From Streptomyces sp. RKND-216 (GTDB taxonomy: Bacteria > Actinomycetota > Actinomycetes > Streptomycetales > Streptomycetaceae): DNA of 64,000 nt. Positions 43,499-52,552 of this stretch are shown piece by piece (the stretch's first letter is position 1; every line of letters begins with the position of its first letter). The notes below the pieces were generated by a model. It was not told the origin of the DNA. It worked only from the letters and a program-made list of their open reading frames with translations, and did no database searches. The stretch lies in NCBI RefSeq assembly GCF_004795255.1, contig NZ_SSBQ01000002.1, positions 5,304,001 through 5,368,000 on the forward strand, written 5' to 3'. Made by a program: the position numbers and the translations under genes.

Positions 43499-43786
43499 TC
43501 ACTCCGCGTCCGGACCGAAGACCTCCGTCTTGTCCGAAACCCGGCGCACATGGATGCACTCGCCCGGGCACTCCACCGCCGACGCCTGCACGTCCTTCAG
43601 CAACGGCAGCGGCACGGGCGTCGTCGCCCCCTTGTCCTGGAGCAGCTCGTCCCCGGAGTCCTTCACATACGCCAGACCGTCGATGTCCAGCTCGAAGACC
43701 TCCGGCGCGTACTGCGCGCAGATCCCGTCGCCCGTGCACAGATCCTGGTCGATCCAGACCTCGAGCGCTTCGTTTCCGGTACTCAT
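43499..43786 (-). CDS. Ferredoxin, [3Fe-4S]/[4Fe-4S] monocluster type
   Basis: A 95-residue acidic electron carrier. Cluster ligands are visible as C-T-G-D-G-I-C (Cys17, Cys23) and CPGEC (Cys74, Cys78). An Asp/Gly at the second ligand position is typical of streptomycete [3Fe-4S] ferredoxins that feed cytochromes P450. VWIDQDLCTGDGICAQYAPE and VFELDIDGLAYVKD are family segments. No P450 or reductase is adjacent; it diverges from arc, as a ferredoxin gene does in several streptomycete proteasome loci. The ATG follows AGGCGG. Confidence 0.9.
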   Translation of the reverse strand: MSTGNEALEVWIDQDLCTGDGICAQYAPEVFELDIDGLAYVKDSGDELLQDKGATTPVPLPLLKDVQASAVECPGECIHVRRVSDKTEVFGPDAE

Positions 43787-43993
43787 GCTGCCGCCTGCCG
43801 CTCCCTCGCTCGCGACGAAGTGGCGAAATAGCGCCACCCCGGACGGGTGTTGACAGTTCCGACGATACAACCGGGCCGTTCCGCCACGTTTGCGGGTGGG
43901 TATTCCACAGACGTGAGAAGGCGCGCAAGGGTGAAGATCGGCCACACCCCGGCGTCTTTGTGATCTAGGGGTTTCAACCCCCACCCGTGCAGG

Positions 43994-43999
43994 TAGGGT
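43994..43999 (+). promoter_or_regulatory. Candidate -10 element (TAGGGT) of arc
   Basis: TAGGGT lies 37 bases before the arc GTG, giving a short leader that contains the GGAGGAGGTGAGG ribosome binding site. A small inverted repeat (GGGG-TTTCAA-CCCC) lies 13 bases upstream. Confidence 0.35.
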
Positions 44000-44036
44000 C
44001 AGAAACGTCCAGCTCCCCCTGGAGGAGGTGAGGACC

Positions 44037-45803
44037 GTGGCAGCCCACGACGACGACACGAACCGCGGCATCCGGTCGGGTCGGGACATCGATGACCCGT
44101 CCGGCGAGGTCGCCCGTCTCGAGCAGGAGATCGCCGTCCTGCGTCGGAAGCTCGCCGACTCTCCGCGACACACTCGGATTCTCGAGGAGCGGATCGTCGA
44201 GCTGCAGACGAACCTGGCCGGCGTGTCCGCCCAGAACGAACGCCTCGCGGGGACGCTCCGCGAAGCGCGAGACCAGATCGTGGCCCTCAAGGAGGAGGTC
44301 GACCGGCTCGCCCAGCCGCCGGCCGGCTTCGGAGCCTTCCTTCAGGCCAACGAGGACGGCACGGCCGACATCTTCACCGGGGGCCGCAAGCTCCGGGTGA
44401 ACGTCAGCCCCAGCGTGGAGCTCGAGGAGCTCCGCCGCGGCCAGGAGGTCATGCTCAACGAAGCGCTCAACGTGGTCGAGGCCATGGAGTTCGAGCGCGC
44501 CGGCGACATCGTGACCCTCAAGGAGGTGCTGGAGGACGGCGAGCGCGCGCTGGTCGTCGGCCACACCGACGAGGAACGCGTCGTGCGGCTCGCCGAGCCC
44601 CTGCTCCAGGCCACCCTGCGCGCCGGAGACGCTCTGCTCCTGGAGCCCCGTTCCGGCTACGTCTACGAGATCGTCCCCAAGAGCGAGGTCGAGGAACTCG
44701 TCCTCGAAGAGGTCCCGGACATCGACTACAACCGCATCGGCGGACTCGGCGGGCAGATCGAGTCCATCCGCGACGCGGTCGAGCTGCCCTACCTCTACCC
44801 GGACGTCTTCAAGGAGCACGAGCTCCGCCCGCCCAAGGGCGTCCTGCTCTACGGCCCGCCCGGATGCGGCAAGACCCTCATCGCCAAGGCCGTCGCCAAC
44901 TCCCTCGCCAAGAAGGTCGCCGAGGTCACCGGCAAGCCCCAGGGGAAGAGCTACTTCCTCAACATCAAGGGCCCCGAGCTCCTCAACAAGTACGTCGGCG
45001 AGACCGAACGGCACATCCGGCTGGTCTTCCAGCGGGCCCGGGAGAAGGCGAGCGAGGGCACGCCCGTCATCGTCTTCTTCGATGAGATGGACTCCCTCTT
45101 CCGCACTCGCGGCTCCGGAGTCAGCTCGGACGTGGAGAACACCATCGTCCCCCAGCTGCTCTCCGAGATCGACGGTGTCGAAGGGCTGGAGAACGTCATC
45201 GTCATCGGCGCCTCCAACCGCGAGGACATGATCGACCCCGCGATCCTGCGCCCCGGCCGGCTCGACGTGAAGATCAAGATCGAGAGGCCCGACGCGGAGG
45301 CGGCCCGCGACATCTTCTCCAAGTACCTCGTCTCCACCCTTCCGCTGCACTCCGACGACCTGGCCGAACACAACGGCGACCCGGTCACCACCGTCGACGG
45401 CATGATCCAGTCCGTCGTCGAGCAGATGTACGCTGAATCGGAGGAGAACCGCTTCCTGGAGGTCACCTACGCGAACGGCGACAAGGAAGTCCTCTACTTC
45501 AAGGACTTCAACTCCGGAGCGATGATCCAGAACATCGTCGACCGCGCGAAGAAGATGGCCATCAAGGCACTCCTCGACCAGAACCAGAAGGGACTCCGCG
45601 TCTCTCACCTGCTCGCGGCCTGCGTCGACGAGTTCAAGGAGAACGAGGACCTTCCCAACACCACCAACCCCGACGACTGGGCTCGCATCTCCGGCAAGAA
45701 GGGCGAGCGGATCGTGTTCATCCGTACCCTCGTCACCGGAAAGCAGGGTGCGGACACGGGACGCTCCATCGACACGGTGGCCAACACCGGACAGTACCTG
45801 TAA
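44037..45803 (+). CDS. arc: Proteasome-associated AAA+ ATPase ARC/Mpa
   Basis: A 588-residue hexameric unfoldase that binds pupylated proteins and threads them into the 20S proteasome. Residues ~20-85 ([20 protein letters not shown] onward) form the coiled coil that docks Pup. Tandem OB domains follow (~90-225). The AAA+ module has Walker A GPPGCGKT, Walker [10 protein letters not shown], sensor 1 [10 protein letters not shown] and the arginine-finger region LRPGRLD. The extreme C-terminus QYL is the penultimate-Tyr motif that opens the proteasome gate. The GTG has a very strong Shine-Dalgarno. It is followed by dop after a long hairpin. Confidence 0.96.
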   Translation: MAAHDDDTNRGIRSGRDIDDPSGEVARLEQEIAVLRRKLADSPRHTRILEERIVELQTNLAGVSAQNERLAGTLREARDQIVALKEEVDRLAQPPAGFGAFLQANEDGTADIFTGGRKLRVNVSPSVELEELRRGQEVMLNEALNVVEAMEFERAGDIVTLKEVLEDGERALVVGHTDEERVVRLAEPLLQATLRAGDALLLEPRSGYVYEIVPKSEVEELVLEEVPDIDYNRIGGLGGQIESIRDAVELPYLYPDVFKEHELRPPKGVLLYGPPGCGKTLIAKAVANSLAKKVAEVTGKPQGKSYFLNIKGPELLNKYVGETERHIRLVFQRAREKASEGTPVIVFFDEMDSLFRTRGSGVSSDVENTIVPQLLSEIDGVEGLENVIVIGASNREDMIDPAILRPGRLDVKIKIERPDAEAARDIFSKYLVSTLPLHSDDLAEHNGDPVTTVDGMIQSVVEQMYAESEENRFLEVTYANGDKEVLYFKDFNSGAMIQNIVDRAKKMAIKALLDQNQKGLRVSHLLAACVDEFKENEDLPNTTNPDDWARISGKKGERIVFIRTLVTGKQGADTGRSIDTVANTGQYL

Positions 45804-45810
45804 GGACGGA

Positions 45811-45856
45811 CCGACCGGCTGCGGGCGCCCCGGCCGGGGCACCCGCAGCCGGTCGG
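45811..45856 (+). terminator. Long hairpin between arc and dop
   Basis: CCGACCGGCTGCGGG pairs perfectly with CCCGCAGCCGGTCGG (15 bp), and the loop itself contains a GCCCC/GGGGC stem. It begins seven bases after the arc stop, so it should terminate or attenuate read-through into dop. Confidence 0.7.
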
Positions 45857-45891
45857 TTGGCGACGGGACACTGCCGGGCAAGGAGGGTCGT

Positions 45892-47403
45892 ATGACCGTA
45901 CGGCGAGTAATGGGCATCGAGACGGAGTACGGCATCTCCGTGCCCGGCCACCCGAATGCCAATGCCATGCTGACCTCCTCCCAGGTGGTCAACGCCTACG
46001 CGGCGGCGATGCACCGGGCCCGGAGGGCACGATGGGACTTCGAGGAGGAGAACCCGCTCCGCGACGCCCGCGGGTTCGACCTCGCCCGCGAGGCTGCCGA
46101 CGCCAGCCAGCTCACTGACGAGGACATCGGCCTCGCCAACGTCATCCTCACCAACGGCGCCCGCCTCTACGTCGATCACGCCCACCCCGAGTACAGCGCC
46201 CCAGAGGTCACCAACCCGCGCGACGCCGTGCTCTGGGACAAGGCCGGCGAACGCGTCATGGCCGAAGCCGCCCGGCGCGCCGCCGAGGTCCCCGGCTCCC
46301 AGCCCATCCACCTGTACAAGAACAACACCGACAACAAGGGCGCCTCCTACGGCACCCACGAGAACTACCTGATGAAGAGGGAGACACCGTTCTCGGAGAT
46401 CGTGCGCCACCTGACGCCGTTCTTCGTCTCCCGCCAGGTCGTCTGCGGCGCCGGACGCGTCGGTCTCGGCCAGGACGGCGGCGACCACGGCTTCCAGCTC
46501 AGCCAGCGCGCCGACTACTTCGAGGTCGAGGTCGGCCTGGAGACCACCCTCAAGCGGCCCATCATCAACACGCGCGACGAGCCGCACGCCGACGCCGAGC
46601 GCTACCGCCGCCTGCACGTGATCATCGGCGACGCCAACCTCTCGGAGATCTCCACCTACCTCAAGCTGGGCACCACGGCCCTCGTCCTCTCCATGATCGA
46701 GGACGGCTTCATCGCCGTCGACCTCGCCGTCGACCAGCCCGTCCGCACCCTCCACCAGGTCTCCCACGACCCCACGCTCAAGCGTCTGGTGACCCTGCGC
46801 AGTGGCCGGACACTCACCGCCGTACAGCTCCAGATGGAGTACTTCGAACTTGCCCGCAAGTACGTTGAGGACCGGTACGGAGCCGACGCCGACGAGCAGA
46901 CCAAGGACGTCCTGACCCGCTGGGAGGACGTGCTCGGCCGGCTGGAGTCCGACCCGATGAGCCTGTCCCGCGAACTGGACTGGGTCGCCAAACGCGAGCT
47001 GATGGAAGGCTACCGCCGCCGCGACGGCCTGGACTGGGACGCCTCCCGCCTGCACCTGGTCGACCTCCAGTACGCCGACGTGCGCCCCGAGAAGGGCCTC
47101 TACAACCGCCTCGCCGCGCGCGGCCGCGTGCAGCGCCTGGTGGACGAGGCCGAGGTCGGCCGCGCCATGGCGCAGCCCCCGGAGGACACCCGTGCCTACT
47201 TCCGGGGCCGCTGCCTGGACAAGTACGCCGACGACGTCGCTGCCGCCTCGTGGGACTCGGTGATCTTCGATCTACCGGGCCGTGACTCCCTGCAACGGGT
47301 TCCCACGCTGGAGCCGCTGCGCGGCACCCGGGAACACGTCAAGGACCTGCTGGATCGCTGCCGTACCGCGGAAGAGCTGGTCAAGGCGCTCTCCGGCAGC
47401 TGA
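45892..47403 (+). CDS. dop: Deamidase/depupylase Dop
   Basis: A 503-residue carboxylate-amine ligase-fold enzyme that deamidates the C-terminal Gln of Pup to Glu and removes Pup from substrates. The ATP/metal start is [11 protein letters not shown], and the active-site strand reads [14 protein letters not shown]. Residues ~43-80 ([20 protein letters not shown] onward) are the insertion that separates Dop from PafA (the Dop loop). [39 protein letters not shown] and [17 protein letters not shown] are shared with PafA. AGGAGG precedes the ATG. Pup needs Dop here because its coded C-terminus is GGQ. Confidence 0.96.
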   Translation: MTVRRVMGIETEYGISVPGHPNANAMLTSSQVVNAYAAAMHRARRARWDFEEENPLRDARGFDLAREAADASQLTDEDIGLANVILTNGARLYVDHAHPEYSAPEVTNPRDAVLWDKAGERVMAEAARRAAEVPGSQPIHLYKNNTDNKGASYGTHENYLMKRETPFSEIVRHLTPFFVSRQVVCGAGRVGLGQDGGDHGFQLSQRADYFEVEVGLETTLKRPIINTRDEPHADAERYRRLHVIIGDANLSEISTYLKLGTTALVLSMIEDGFIAVDLAVDQPVRTLHQVSHDPTLKRLVTLRSGRTLTAVQLQMEYFELARKYVEDRYGADADEQTKDVLTRWEDVLGRLESDPMSLSRELDWVAKRELMEGYRRRDGLDWDASRLHLVDLQYADVRPEKGLYNRLAARGRVQRLVDEAEVGRAMAQPPEDTRAYFRGRCLDKYADDVAAASWDSVIFDLPGRDSLQRVPTLEPLRGTREHVKDLLDRCRTAEELVKALSGS

Positions 47404-47425
47404 TAGATCGGGCCGGAAAGGGCTA

Positions 47426-47469
47426 CCCGTCCTCCTCGCGGGGAATGATCCCCTCGACCCGAGGACGGG
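47426..47469 (+). terminator. Hairpin between dop and pup
   Basis: CCCGTCCTC pairs with GAGGACGGG (9 bp), with a GGGG/CCCC stem inside the loop. It separates dop from the pup promoter. Confidence 0.6.
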
Positions 47470-47503
47470 GGGCAAAGGAAGCGCCGATGTCAGCCACTGC
47501 TTG

Positions 47504-47509
47504 TAGGCT
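47504..47509 (+). promoter_or_regulatory. Candidate -10 element (TAGGCT) of pup
   Basis: TAGGCT lies 47 bases before the pup ATG and beyond the dop terminator hairpin, suggesting that pup-endonuclease-prcB-prcA has its own promoter. The -35 is not clear. Confidence 0.35.
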
Positions 47510-47556
47510 CTGATCTTGTACCTCTCGCGTACACCGACCCGAGCGGGGTGAGGGAA

Positions 47557-47775
47557 ATGGCGACCAAGGACACCGACGGCGGCCAGCAGAAGGCCACACG
47601 CCAGACCGAGGAGACCGAGGAGGAGACGCAGGACGCGCAGGTCTCCGAGGACCTCAAGGAGCGCCAGGAGGCGCTGTCCGAAGATGTGGACTCCGTCCTC
47701 GATGAAATCGACGACGTACTCGAAGAGAACGCCGAGGATTTCGTGCGAAGCTTCGTTCAGAAGGGCGGGCAGTAG
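47557..47775 (+). CDS. pup: Prokaryotic ubiquitin-like protein Pup
   Basis: A 72-residue, highly acidic, intrinsically disordered modifier. The C-terminal half (SEDLKERQEALSEDVDSVLD, EIDDVLEENAEDFVRSFVQK) forms the helix that binds ARC, and the chain ends GGQ. Dop converts the final Gln to Glu before PafA joins it to substrate lysines. The N-terminal third is Gln/Glu/Thr-rich and serves as the threading initiator. Preceding sequence has a GGGTGAGGGAA ribosome binding site. It leads the transcription unit with the endonuclease-like gene and the proteasome subunits. Confidence 0.97.
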   Translation: MATKDTDGGQQKATRQTEETEEETQDAQVSEDLKERQEALSEDVDSVLDEIDDVLEENAEDFVRSFVQKGGQ

Positions 47776-47805
47776 AGCTACCTTCTTTTCGAAGGAATCG
47801 GGGGT

Positions 47806-48411
47806 ATGAGTCCAGGAAATCGCGACAAGCGATGCAGCGGCTGCAAGCGCGTCATGCCGCTCGCAGCCTTCGCGGCGGACAGAAACCGCAAGGACGGTCT
47901 TCAGGTGCGGTGCCGGGAGTGCGTGGCCCGAGACGGAGCCGCGTACTCCCGGCACCGCCGTGCTGCTTTCGGTAAGCCCGTGCGCGAGAAGGTGGAGGTG
48001 CCCTCCGGGCACAGGCTCTGCCGGGGGTGCGGGGAGATCAAGCCCCATCGCGCATGGCACCGGAACGCCACAGCATCTGACGTGCTGTCGACGCGCTGCA
48101 GGGCATGCAAGGCCGTCCAGGGGCGCGCCGGTCATCTGAAGCGGCAGCACGGCATGACCACGGGAAAGCGCGACGCCCTCGTCGCCGAGCAGGTCGGCGT
48201 CTGCGCAATCTGCCTTTCTGCCGCCGCAGAACATGTGGATCACTGTCACGAGACGGGTAGGGTCCGAGGCGTACTGTGCTTCAGCTGCAACGCTGCCCTG
48301 GGGCAGTTCAAGGACCGGCCCGAGGTGATGCAGCGGGCCATCAGCTATCTGGAAGGAAACGCGTGGAAGCCGAAACTCGTGGCACCGGGCGTCTACCGGC
48401 TGCCTTCCTGA
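47806..48411 (+). CDS. Endonuclease VII-like zinc protein (HNH superfamily)
   Basis: A 201-residue protein with two N-terminal zinc-ribbon repeats ([13 protein letters not shown]...CRECVARD and [13 protein letters not shown]...CRACKAVQ). A C-terminal Recombination endonuclease VII domain follows: [20 protein letters not shown], then [20 protein letters not shown] with the HVDHCH metal site. This fold resolves branched DNA in phage T4. It starts 30 bases after pup and its 3' end overlaps prcB by 49 bases, so it is expressed with the proteasome. I can recall no published link between the two; the duplicated ribbon may bind DNA or a protein. Confidence 0.85.
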   Translation: MSPGNRDKRCSGCKRVMPLAAFAADRNRKDGLQVRCRECVARDGAAYSRHRRAAFGKPVREKVEVPSGHRLCRGCGEIKPHRAWHRNATASDVLSTRCRACKAVQGRAGHLKRQHGMTTGKRDALVAEQVGVCAICLSAAAEHVDHCHETGRVRGVLCFSCNAALGQFKDRPEVMQRAISYLEGNAWKPKLVAPGVYRLPS

Positions 48412-49208
48412 CGCCGGGCTCGTCGTCGTTCATGGACTTCCTGTCGGCGCACGCGCCGGAGCAGTTGCCGGGCAGTCGTCCGCTGCCGCCGGTGGAGGGC
48501 GCCGTGCAGGCGCCGCACGGCACGACGATCGTCGCGGCGTCGTTCCCCGGCGGCGTGGTGCTGGCCGGCGACCGGCGGGCGACGATGGGCAACGTCATCG
48601 CGCAGCGGGACATCGAGAAGGTGTTCCCGGCCGACGAGTACTCGGCGGTCGGCATCGCGGGCACGGCGGGCCTGGCGGTCGAGATGGTCAAGCTGTTCCA
48701 GCTGGAGCTGGAGCACTTCGAGAAGGTCGAGGGCTCGCAGCTGTCGCTGGAGGGCAAGGCCAACCGCCTGTCCACCATGATCCGCGGCAACCTGGGCATG
48801 GCCATGCAAGGCCTCGCCGTGGTGCCGCTGTTCGCGGGGTACGACGTGGACCGCGAGAAGGGCCGCATCTTCAGCTACGACGTGACGGGCGGCCGTTCGG
48901 AGGAGACGGGCTTCACCGCCGTGGGCTCGGGCTCGGTGTTCGCGCGCGGTGCGCTGAAGAAGCTGTTCCGCGAGGACCTGACGGAGCAGCAGGCGGCCAC
49001 CGCCGTCGTGCAGGCCCTGTACGACGCCGCGGACGACGATTCCGCGACCGGTGGGCCGGACCTGGCGCGGCGCATCTACCCCGTGGTCGCGGTGATCACG
49101 GAGGACGGCTACCGGCGGCTGAGCGAGGCCGAGGTGTCCGAGATCGCCCGGACGGTGCACGAGGGCCGTCTGCAGCAGCCCAACGGGCCGCAGGCCCCGG
49201 TTCTCTAG
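48363..49208 (+). CDS. prcB: 20S proteasome beta subunit
   Basis: A 281-residue Ntn-hydrolase precursor. A 53-residue propeptide ([20 protein letters not shown] onward, GTG start) is autocleaved at HG-TT, exposing catalytic Thr54 of [22 protein letters not shown] supplies Lys/Asp partners, and [20 protein letters not shown] and [14 protein letters not shown] are family hallmarks. The start is fixed by alignment with known streptomycete PrcB and by AAGGAA seven bases upstream; it lies within the endonuclease-like gene. Beta rings carry all proteolytic sites of the 20S core. Confidence 0.97.
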   Translation: MEAETRGTGRLPAAFLTPGSSSFMDFLSAHAPEQLPGSRPLPPVEGAVQAPHGTTIVAASFPGGVVLAGDRRATMGNVIAQRDIEKVFPADEYSAVGIAGTAGLAVEMVKLFQLELEHFEKVEGSQLSLEGKANRLSTMIRGNLGMAMQGLAVVPLFAGYDVDREKGRIFSYDVTGGRSEETGFTAVGSGSVFARGALKKLFREDLTEQQAATAVVQALYDAADDDSATGGPDLARRIYPVVAVITEDGYRRLSEAEVSEIARTVHEGRLQQPNGPQAPVL

Positions 49209-49240
49209 TCACTCGTCGATAAGGAAGGGACGGATAGCCG

Positions 49241-50005
49241 GTGTCGACGCCGTTCTATGTCTCACCCCAGCAGGCCATGGCGGACCGCGCGGAGTACGCC
49301 CGCAAGGGCATCGCGCGCGGCCGGAGCGTGGTCGTGTTGCAGTACGCCGACGGCATCGTGTTCGTCGCCGAGAACCCCTCCCGGGCGCTGCACAAGGTCA
49401 GCGAGATCTACGACCGCATCGCGTTCGCCGCGGTCGGCAAGTACAACGAGTTCGAGAATCTGCGCATCGGCGGTGTGCGGTACGCCGACCTGCGGGGTTA
49501 CACCTACGACCGGGACGATGTGACGGCCCGCGGCCTGGCGAACGTCTACGCGCAGACGCTGGGCACGATCTTCTCGTCGGCGGCGGAGAAGCCGTACGAG
49601 GTAGAGCTGATCGTGGCGGAGGTGGGTGCGGAGCGTGAGGACGACCAGATCTACCGGCTGCCGCACGACGGGTCGATCGTGGACGAGCACGGTTCCGTCG
49701 CCGTTGGCGGCAACGCGGAGCAGATCGGCAGCTACCTGGAGCAGCGTCACCGGGACGACATGTCGTTGAGTGAGGCGCTGAAGCTGGCGGTGGATTCGCT
49801 GTCGCGTGACAACAACGGCGGGGAGCGGTCGTTGACCTCCGAGCAGCTGGAGGTGGCGGTGCTGGACCGTACGCGCTCCCAGCAGCGGAAGTTCAAGCGG
49901 GTTCTGGGCCGTCGGCTGGCGACGTTGCTGGACGAGACCCCGTCGTCCGCGTCGGCCGGGTCGGATGACGCGGACGCGGACGAGGAGGACGACGCCTCGG
50001 AGTGA
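49241..50005 (+). CDS. prcA: 20S proteasome alpha subunit
   Basis: A 254-residue alpha subunit forming the outer gated rings. The N-terminal gating segment and H0 helix ([20 protein letters not shown]) are followed by the Ntn fold without a catalytic Thr: [60 protein letters not shown]. The C-terminus is an acidic disordered tail ([20 protein letters not shown]). The GTG start is 33 bases after prcB. The assembled alpha7beta7beta7alpha7 core receives substrates from ARC. Confidence 0.97.
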   Translation: MSTPFYVSPQQAMADRAEYARKGIARGRSVVVLQYADGIVFVAENPSRALHKVSEIYDRIAFAAVGKYNEFENLRIGGVRYADLRGYTYDRDDVTARGLANVYAQTLGTIFSSAAEKPYEVELIVAEVGAEREDDQIYRLPHDGSIVDEHGSVAVGGNAEQIGSYLEQRHRDDMSLSEALKLAVDSLSRDNNGGERSLTSEQLEVAVLDRTRSQQRKFKRVLGRRLATLLDETPSSASAGSDDADADEEDDASE

Positions 50006-50019
50006 TCCACGCCTGCCGG

Positions 50020-50057
50020 CCTGTCGGCCCCGTCCCCCTGCGGGCGGGGCCGACAGG
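50020..50057. terminator. Bidirectional terminator between prcA and the lacI-type gene
   Basis: CCTGTCGGCCCCG pairs perfectly with CGGGGCCGACAGG (13 bp). It lies between convergent genes, 15 bases after the prcA stop. Confidence 0.75.
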
Positions 50058-50062
50058 CGTTC

Positions 50063-51121
50063 TCAGGGGACGCGGGGCGGCCCGGTGGAGCCGCGGGCGA
50101 CGAGTTCGACGGGGAGGACGTCGGCGTCCGGCACGCGGCTGTCCAGCACGGTGAGCAGGGCTCGCATGCCGGAGGCGCCGATGTGCTCGGCGGGCAGCCG
50201 GACGGTGGTGAGTTCCGGTTCGACGGCGGTGGCGACGGCGAGGTCGTCGAAGCCGGTGACGGAGACGTCTCCGGGGACGCGGAGGCCGAGCCGGCGGGCG
50301 GCCTTGCACGCTCCGGCGGCGAGCAGGTCGTCGTCGCAGACCAGGGCGGTGGGGGGCGTGTCGCGCCTGAGGAGCCGTTCGGCGGCGCGGAGCCCGCCGG
50401 TCACGCTCAGTTCGGCGGGTTCGGTGGCTGTCAGGGCGGCGCCGGTGCCCGTGAGGGCGTCGGCCAGGGCACGGGCGCGTACCCGGAAGGTCCAGGAGTC
50501 CACGGCGGCGGCGAGGTGGGCGATCCTGCGGTGTCCGAGGCGGAGCAGGTGGGTCGCGGTGGCGCGCATTCCGCCGGCGATGTCGAGGTTGACGGTGGCG
50601 GCGGGCCGGTCGCCGTCGGAGTCGCCGTCCGGGTCGCTGTCGAGCATCACCAGGGGGAGTCCGCCGCCGCGGAGGGCGGCGAGTGCCTCGGGGGCCATGG
50701 AGGAGGCGATGACGCCGTCCAGGGAGGCCTGGGCGGAGGCGAAGGGGTCGGGGGCGGGGCCGATGCCCTCGGGGGAGGGGTAGAGCACCATGCCGAAGTC
50801 GTGGTCGGCGGCGACGCGGGCGGCTCCGCTGTGTACGCGGGCGAAGAAGTCGCTGGTCAGGGCGGGAACGACGAGCAGGGCGGTGCGGGTGGAGCCGAGG
50901 CGCAGGCTGCGGGCGGCCAGGTTGGGGCGGTAGCCGAGTGCGCCTGCGGCGGCGCGGACGGATTCCGCGGTGCGTGCGGAGACGCGGCCGCGCCATTTCC
51001 CGCCCATCACCAGGGACACCGTCGCCTGGGAGACGCCTGCCCGGTGGGCGACGTCGCGGCTGGTGGGTGCCGTACCGCGGGGTGCGGCGGCACCGCCGTT
51101 CCGCGTCCCCCTCGTCGTCAC
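50063..51121 (-). CDS. LacI-family transcriptional regulator
   Basis: A 352-residue repressor. The N-terminal helix-turn-helix and hinge (TSRDVAHRAGVSQATVSLVM, then TAESVRAAAGALGYRPNLAA) are followed by a periplasmic-binding-protein-like ligand domain (ALLVVPALTSDFFARVHSGA, DGVIASSMAPEALAAL, RLGHRRIAHLAA, ALVCDDDLLAAGACKAARRL, VTGFDDLAVAT). The GTG has GGGGAGGAG at six bases. It is divergent from an MFS gene, and a long inverted repeat lies between them, so it probably controls that transporter and itself. The ligand is likely a sugar or nucleoside but is not defined. Confidence 0.92.
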   Translation of the reverse strand: MTTRGTRNGGAAAPRGTAPTSRDVAHRAGVSQATVSLVMGGKWRGRVSARTAESVRAAAGALGYRPNLAARSLRLGSTRTALLVVPALTSDFFARVHSGAARVAADHDFGMVLYPSPEGIGPAPDPFASAQASLDGVIASSMAPEALAALRGGGLPLVMLDSDPDGDSDGDRPAATVNLDIAGGMRATATHLLRLGHRRIAHLAAAVDSWTFRVRARALADALTGTGAALTATEPAELSVTGGLRAAERLLRRDTPPTALVCDDDLLAAGACKAARRLGLRVPGDVSVTGFDDLAVATAVEPELTTVRLPAEHIGASGMRALLTVLDSRVPDADVLPVELVARGSTGPPRVP

Positions 51122-51171
51122 GCGTGCTCCTCCCCTGTGGGGGTGGTGTGGACCTCGGTCAGCCGCCATGG

Positions 51172-51198
51172 TACGTATGACGCAGCACGTTATACGTA
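51172..51198. promoter_or_regulatory. 27-bp inverted repeat, candidate LacI-family operator
   Basis: TACGTATGACG, five bases, then CGTTATACGTA: 10 of 11 positions are complementary. It lies 51 bases from the regulator start and 40 bases from the MFS start, where one dimer could repress both promoters. Confidence 0.6.
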
Positions 51199-51238
51199 TT
51201 ACCCACGCGTCTTCCATCCGACCGAGAGGAACCGCATC

Positions 51239-52543
51239 GTGGCGACCGGCTACGCCGAACTCCTCCGCGCCAAGCACGCCGTGCGTCTTCTCGCCGGCAC
51301 GCTGGTGGGGAGGCTTCCCAACGCCACCGCCGCCCTGGCCATCGTGCTGTTCGTCCGCGCCGAGGGCGGCAGCTACACCCTCGCCGGCGTACTGTCCGCG
51401 GTGTACGGCCTGGCCACCGCCGTCGGCCAGCCCTCGCTCGGCCGCGCCGTCGACCTGTACGGCCAGCCCCGTGTGATGTTCCCGGCCGCCGTGCTCTCCG
51501 CCCTCGGCATGGGCGTCTTCGCTCTGGCCGGCATCGCGGACCCGGTGGTCTCCTACGGTGCGGTCCTCGTCGCGGGTCTCTTCACGCCGCCGCTGGAGGG
51601 CGGCCTGCGTGCGCTGTGGCCCAGCGTGCTCAAGCGGCAGGACCGGGTGCACGCCGCCTACGCGCTGGACGCCGTCGCTCAGGAGGTGATCTTCGCCGTC
51701 GGCCCGCTGCTCGTCACCCTGCTCGTCGCCTGGTGGAACGAGGCGGCCGCCCTGCTGGTGATCAACGCGCTGGGTGTTCTCGGTGCCCTGTCGGTGGTCG
51801 TCTCGCCGCCCTCCCGCAACTGGCGCTCCGAGCCCCGGGAGGCGCACTGGCTGGGGGCGCTGCGCTCGGGCGGACTGCTCGCGCTGCTGGGGGCGTTCTT
51901 CTTCGTCGGCCTGGCGCTGGGCTCGATCGCGGTGGCCGCCGTGGCGTACGCCGACGGGTACGGCGACAGCCTGATCTCCAGCTACCTGCTGTCCGCACTC
52001 GGCGCGGGCGCCCTGGTCGGCGGCGTGCTGTACGGCGCCCGCGTCTGGCCGGGCCGCCCGGAGAACCGGCTGCAGGTGCTGGTCGCCGCGCTGGCCGCCG
52101 GGTACCTGCCGTTGCTGCTGGTGCCGGGTCCGGTGGCGATGACCGCGCTCGCAGGCCTCTCCGGCCTGTTCCTCGCCCCGGCACTGGCCTGCTCCTTCGT
52201 GGTGGTCGACCGGCACGCGCCCGCCGGCACCGTGACCGAGGCGTTCTCCTGGCTCGTCACCACCTTCGGCGTCGGCGCCGCGGCCGGTACGGCCGTGGTC
52301 GGACCGGTGCTGGAGGAGGCAGGGACGGCGGCGGGCTTCGGTGTGGCCGGCGCGGGCGGAGTCGCCGCCTTCCTGGTGCTGCTGGCCACCCGTGGTGTGC
52401 TCTCGCCCCGGACCGCTGCTCCCGGCCGTCTCCCGGATCCCGTGCCGGGCGGCGGCGCCCCGGTGAAGGCGGAGTCCCCGGCGAACGAAAATGATCGGCA
52501 CGCGGCACCCGAACCCGGTTTCAGAACAGGCCATAAGGCGTAA
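51239..52543 (+). CDS. MFS transporter
   Basis: A 434-residue major facilitator with twelve predicted helices. LLAGTLVGRLPNATAALAIV begins helix 1, GQPSLGRAVDLYGQPRVM corresponds to the loop 2-3 motif, and LDAVAQEVIFAVGPLLVTLL and GLSGLFLAPALACSFVVVDR lie in the second half. The sequence resembles the streptomycete exporter group adjacent to pafA rather than sugar symporters. It ends with a polar tail (PVKAESPANENDRHAAPEPG). AGAGGA precedes the GTG. The stop codon is only nine bases from the pafA ATG. Confidence 0.88.
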   Translation: MATGYAELLRAKHAVRLLAGTLVGRLPNATAALAIVLFVRAEGGSYTLAGVLSAVYGLATAVGQPSLGRAVDLYGQPRVMFPAAVLSALGMGVFALAGIADPVVSYGAVLVAGLFTPPLEGGLRALWPSVLKRQDRVHAAYALDAVAQEVIFAVGPLLVTLLVAWWNEAAALLVINALGVLGALSVVVSPPSRNWRSEPREAHWLGALRSGGLLALLGAFFFVGLALGSIAVAAVAYADGYGDSLISSYLLSALGAGALVGGVLYGARVWPGRPENRLQVLVAALAAGYLPLLLVPGPVAMTALAGLSGLFLAPALACSFVVVDRHAPAGTVTEAFSWLVTTFGVGAAAGTAVVGPVLEEAGTAAGFGVAGAGGVAAFLVLLATRGVLSPRTAAPGRLPDPVPGGGAPVKAESPANENDRHAAPEPGFRTGHKA

Positions 52544-52546
52544 TGT
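52541..52546 (+). promoter_or_regulatory. Candidate -10 element (TAATGT) of pafA overlapping the MFS stop
   Basis: TAATGT contains the MFS stop codon and ends six bases before the pafA ATG, which would make pafA leaderless. No strong Shine-Dalgarno precedes pafA. Confidence 0.35.
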
Positions 52547-52552
52547 TCAGTC

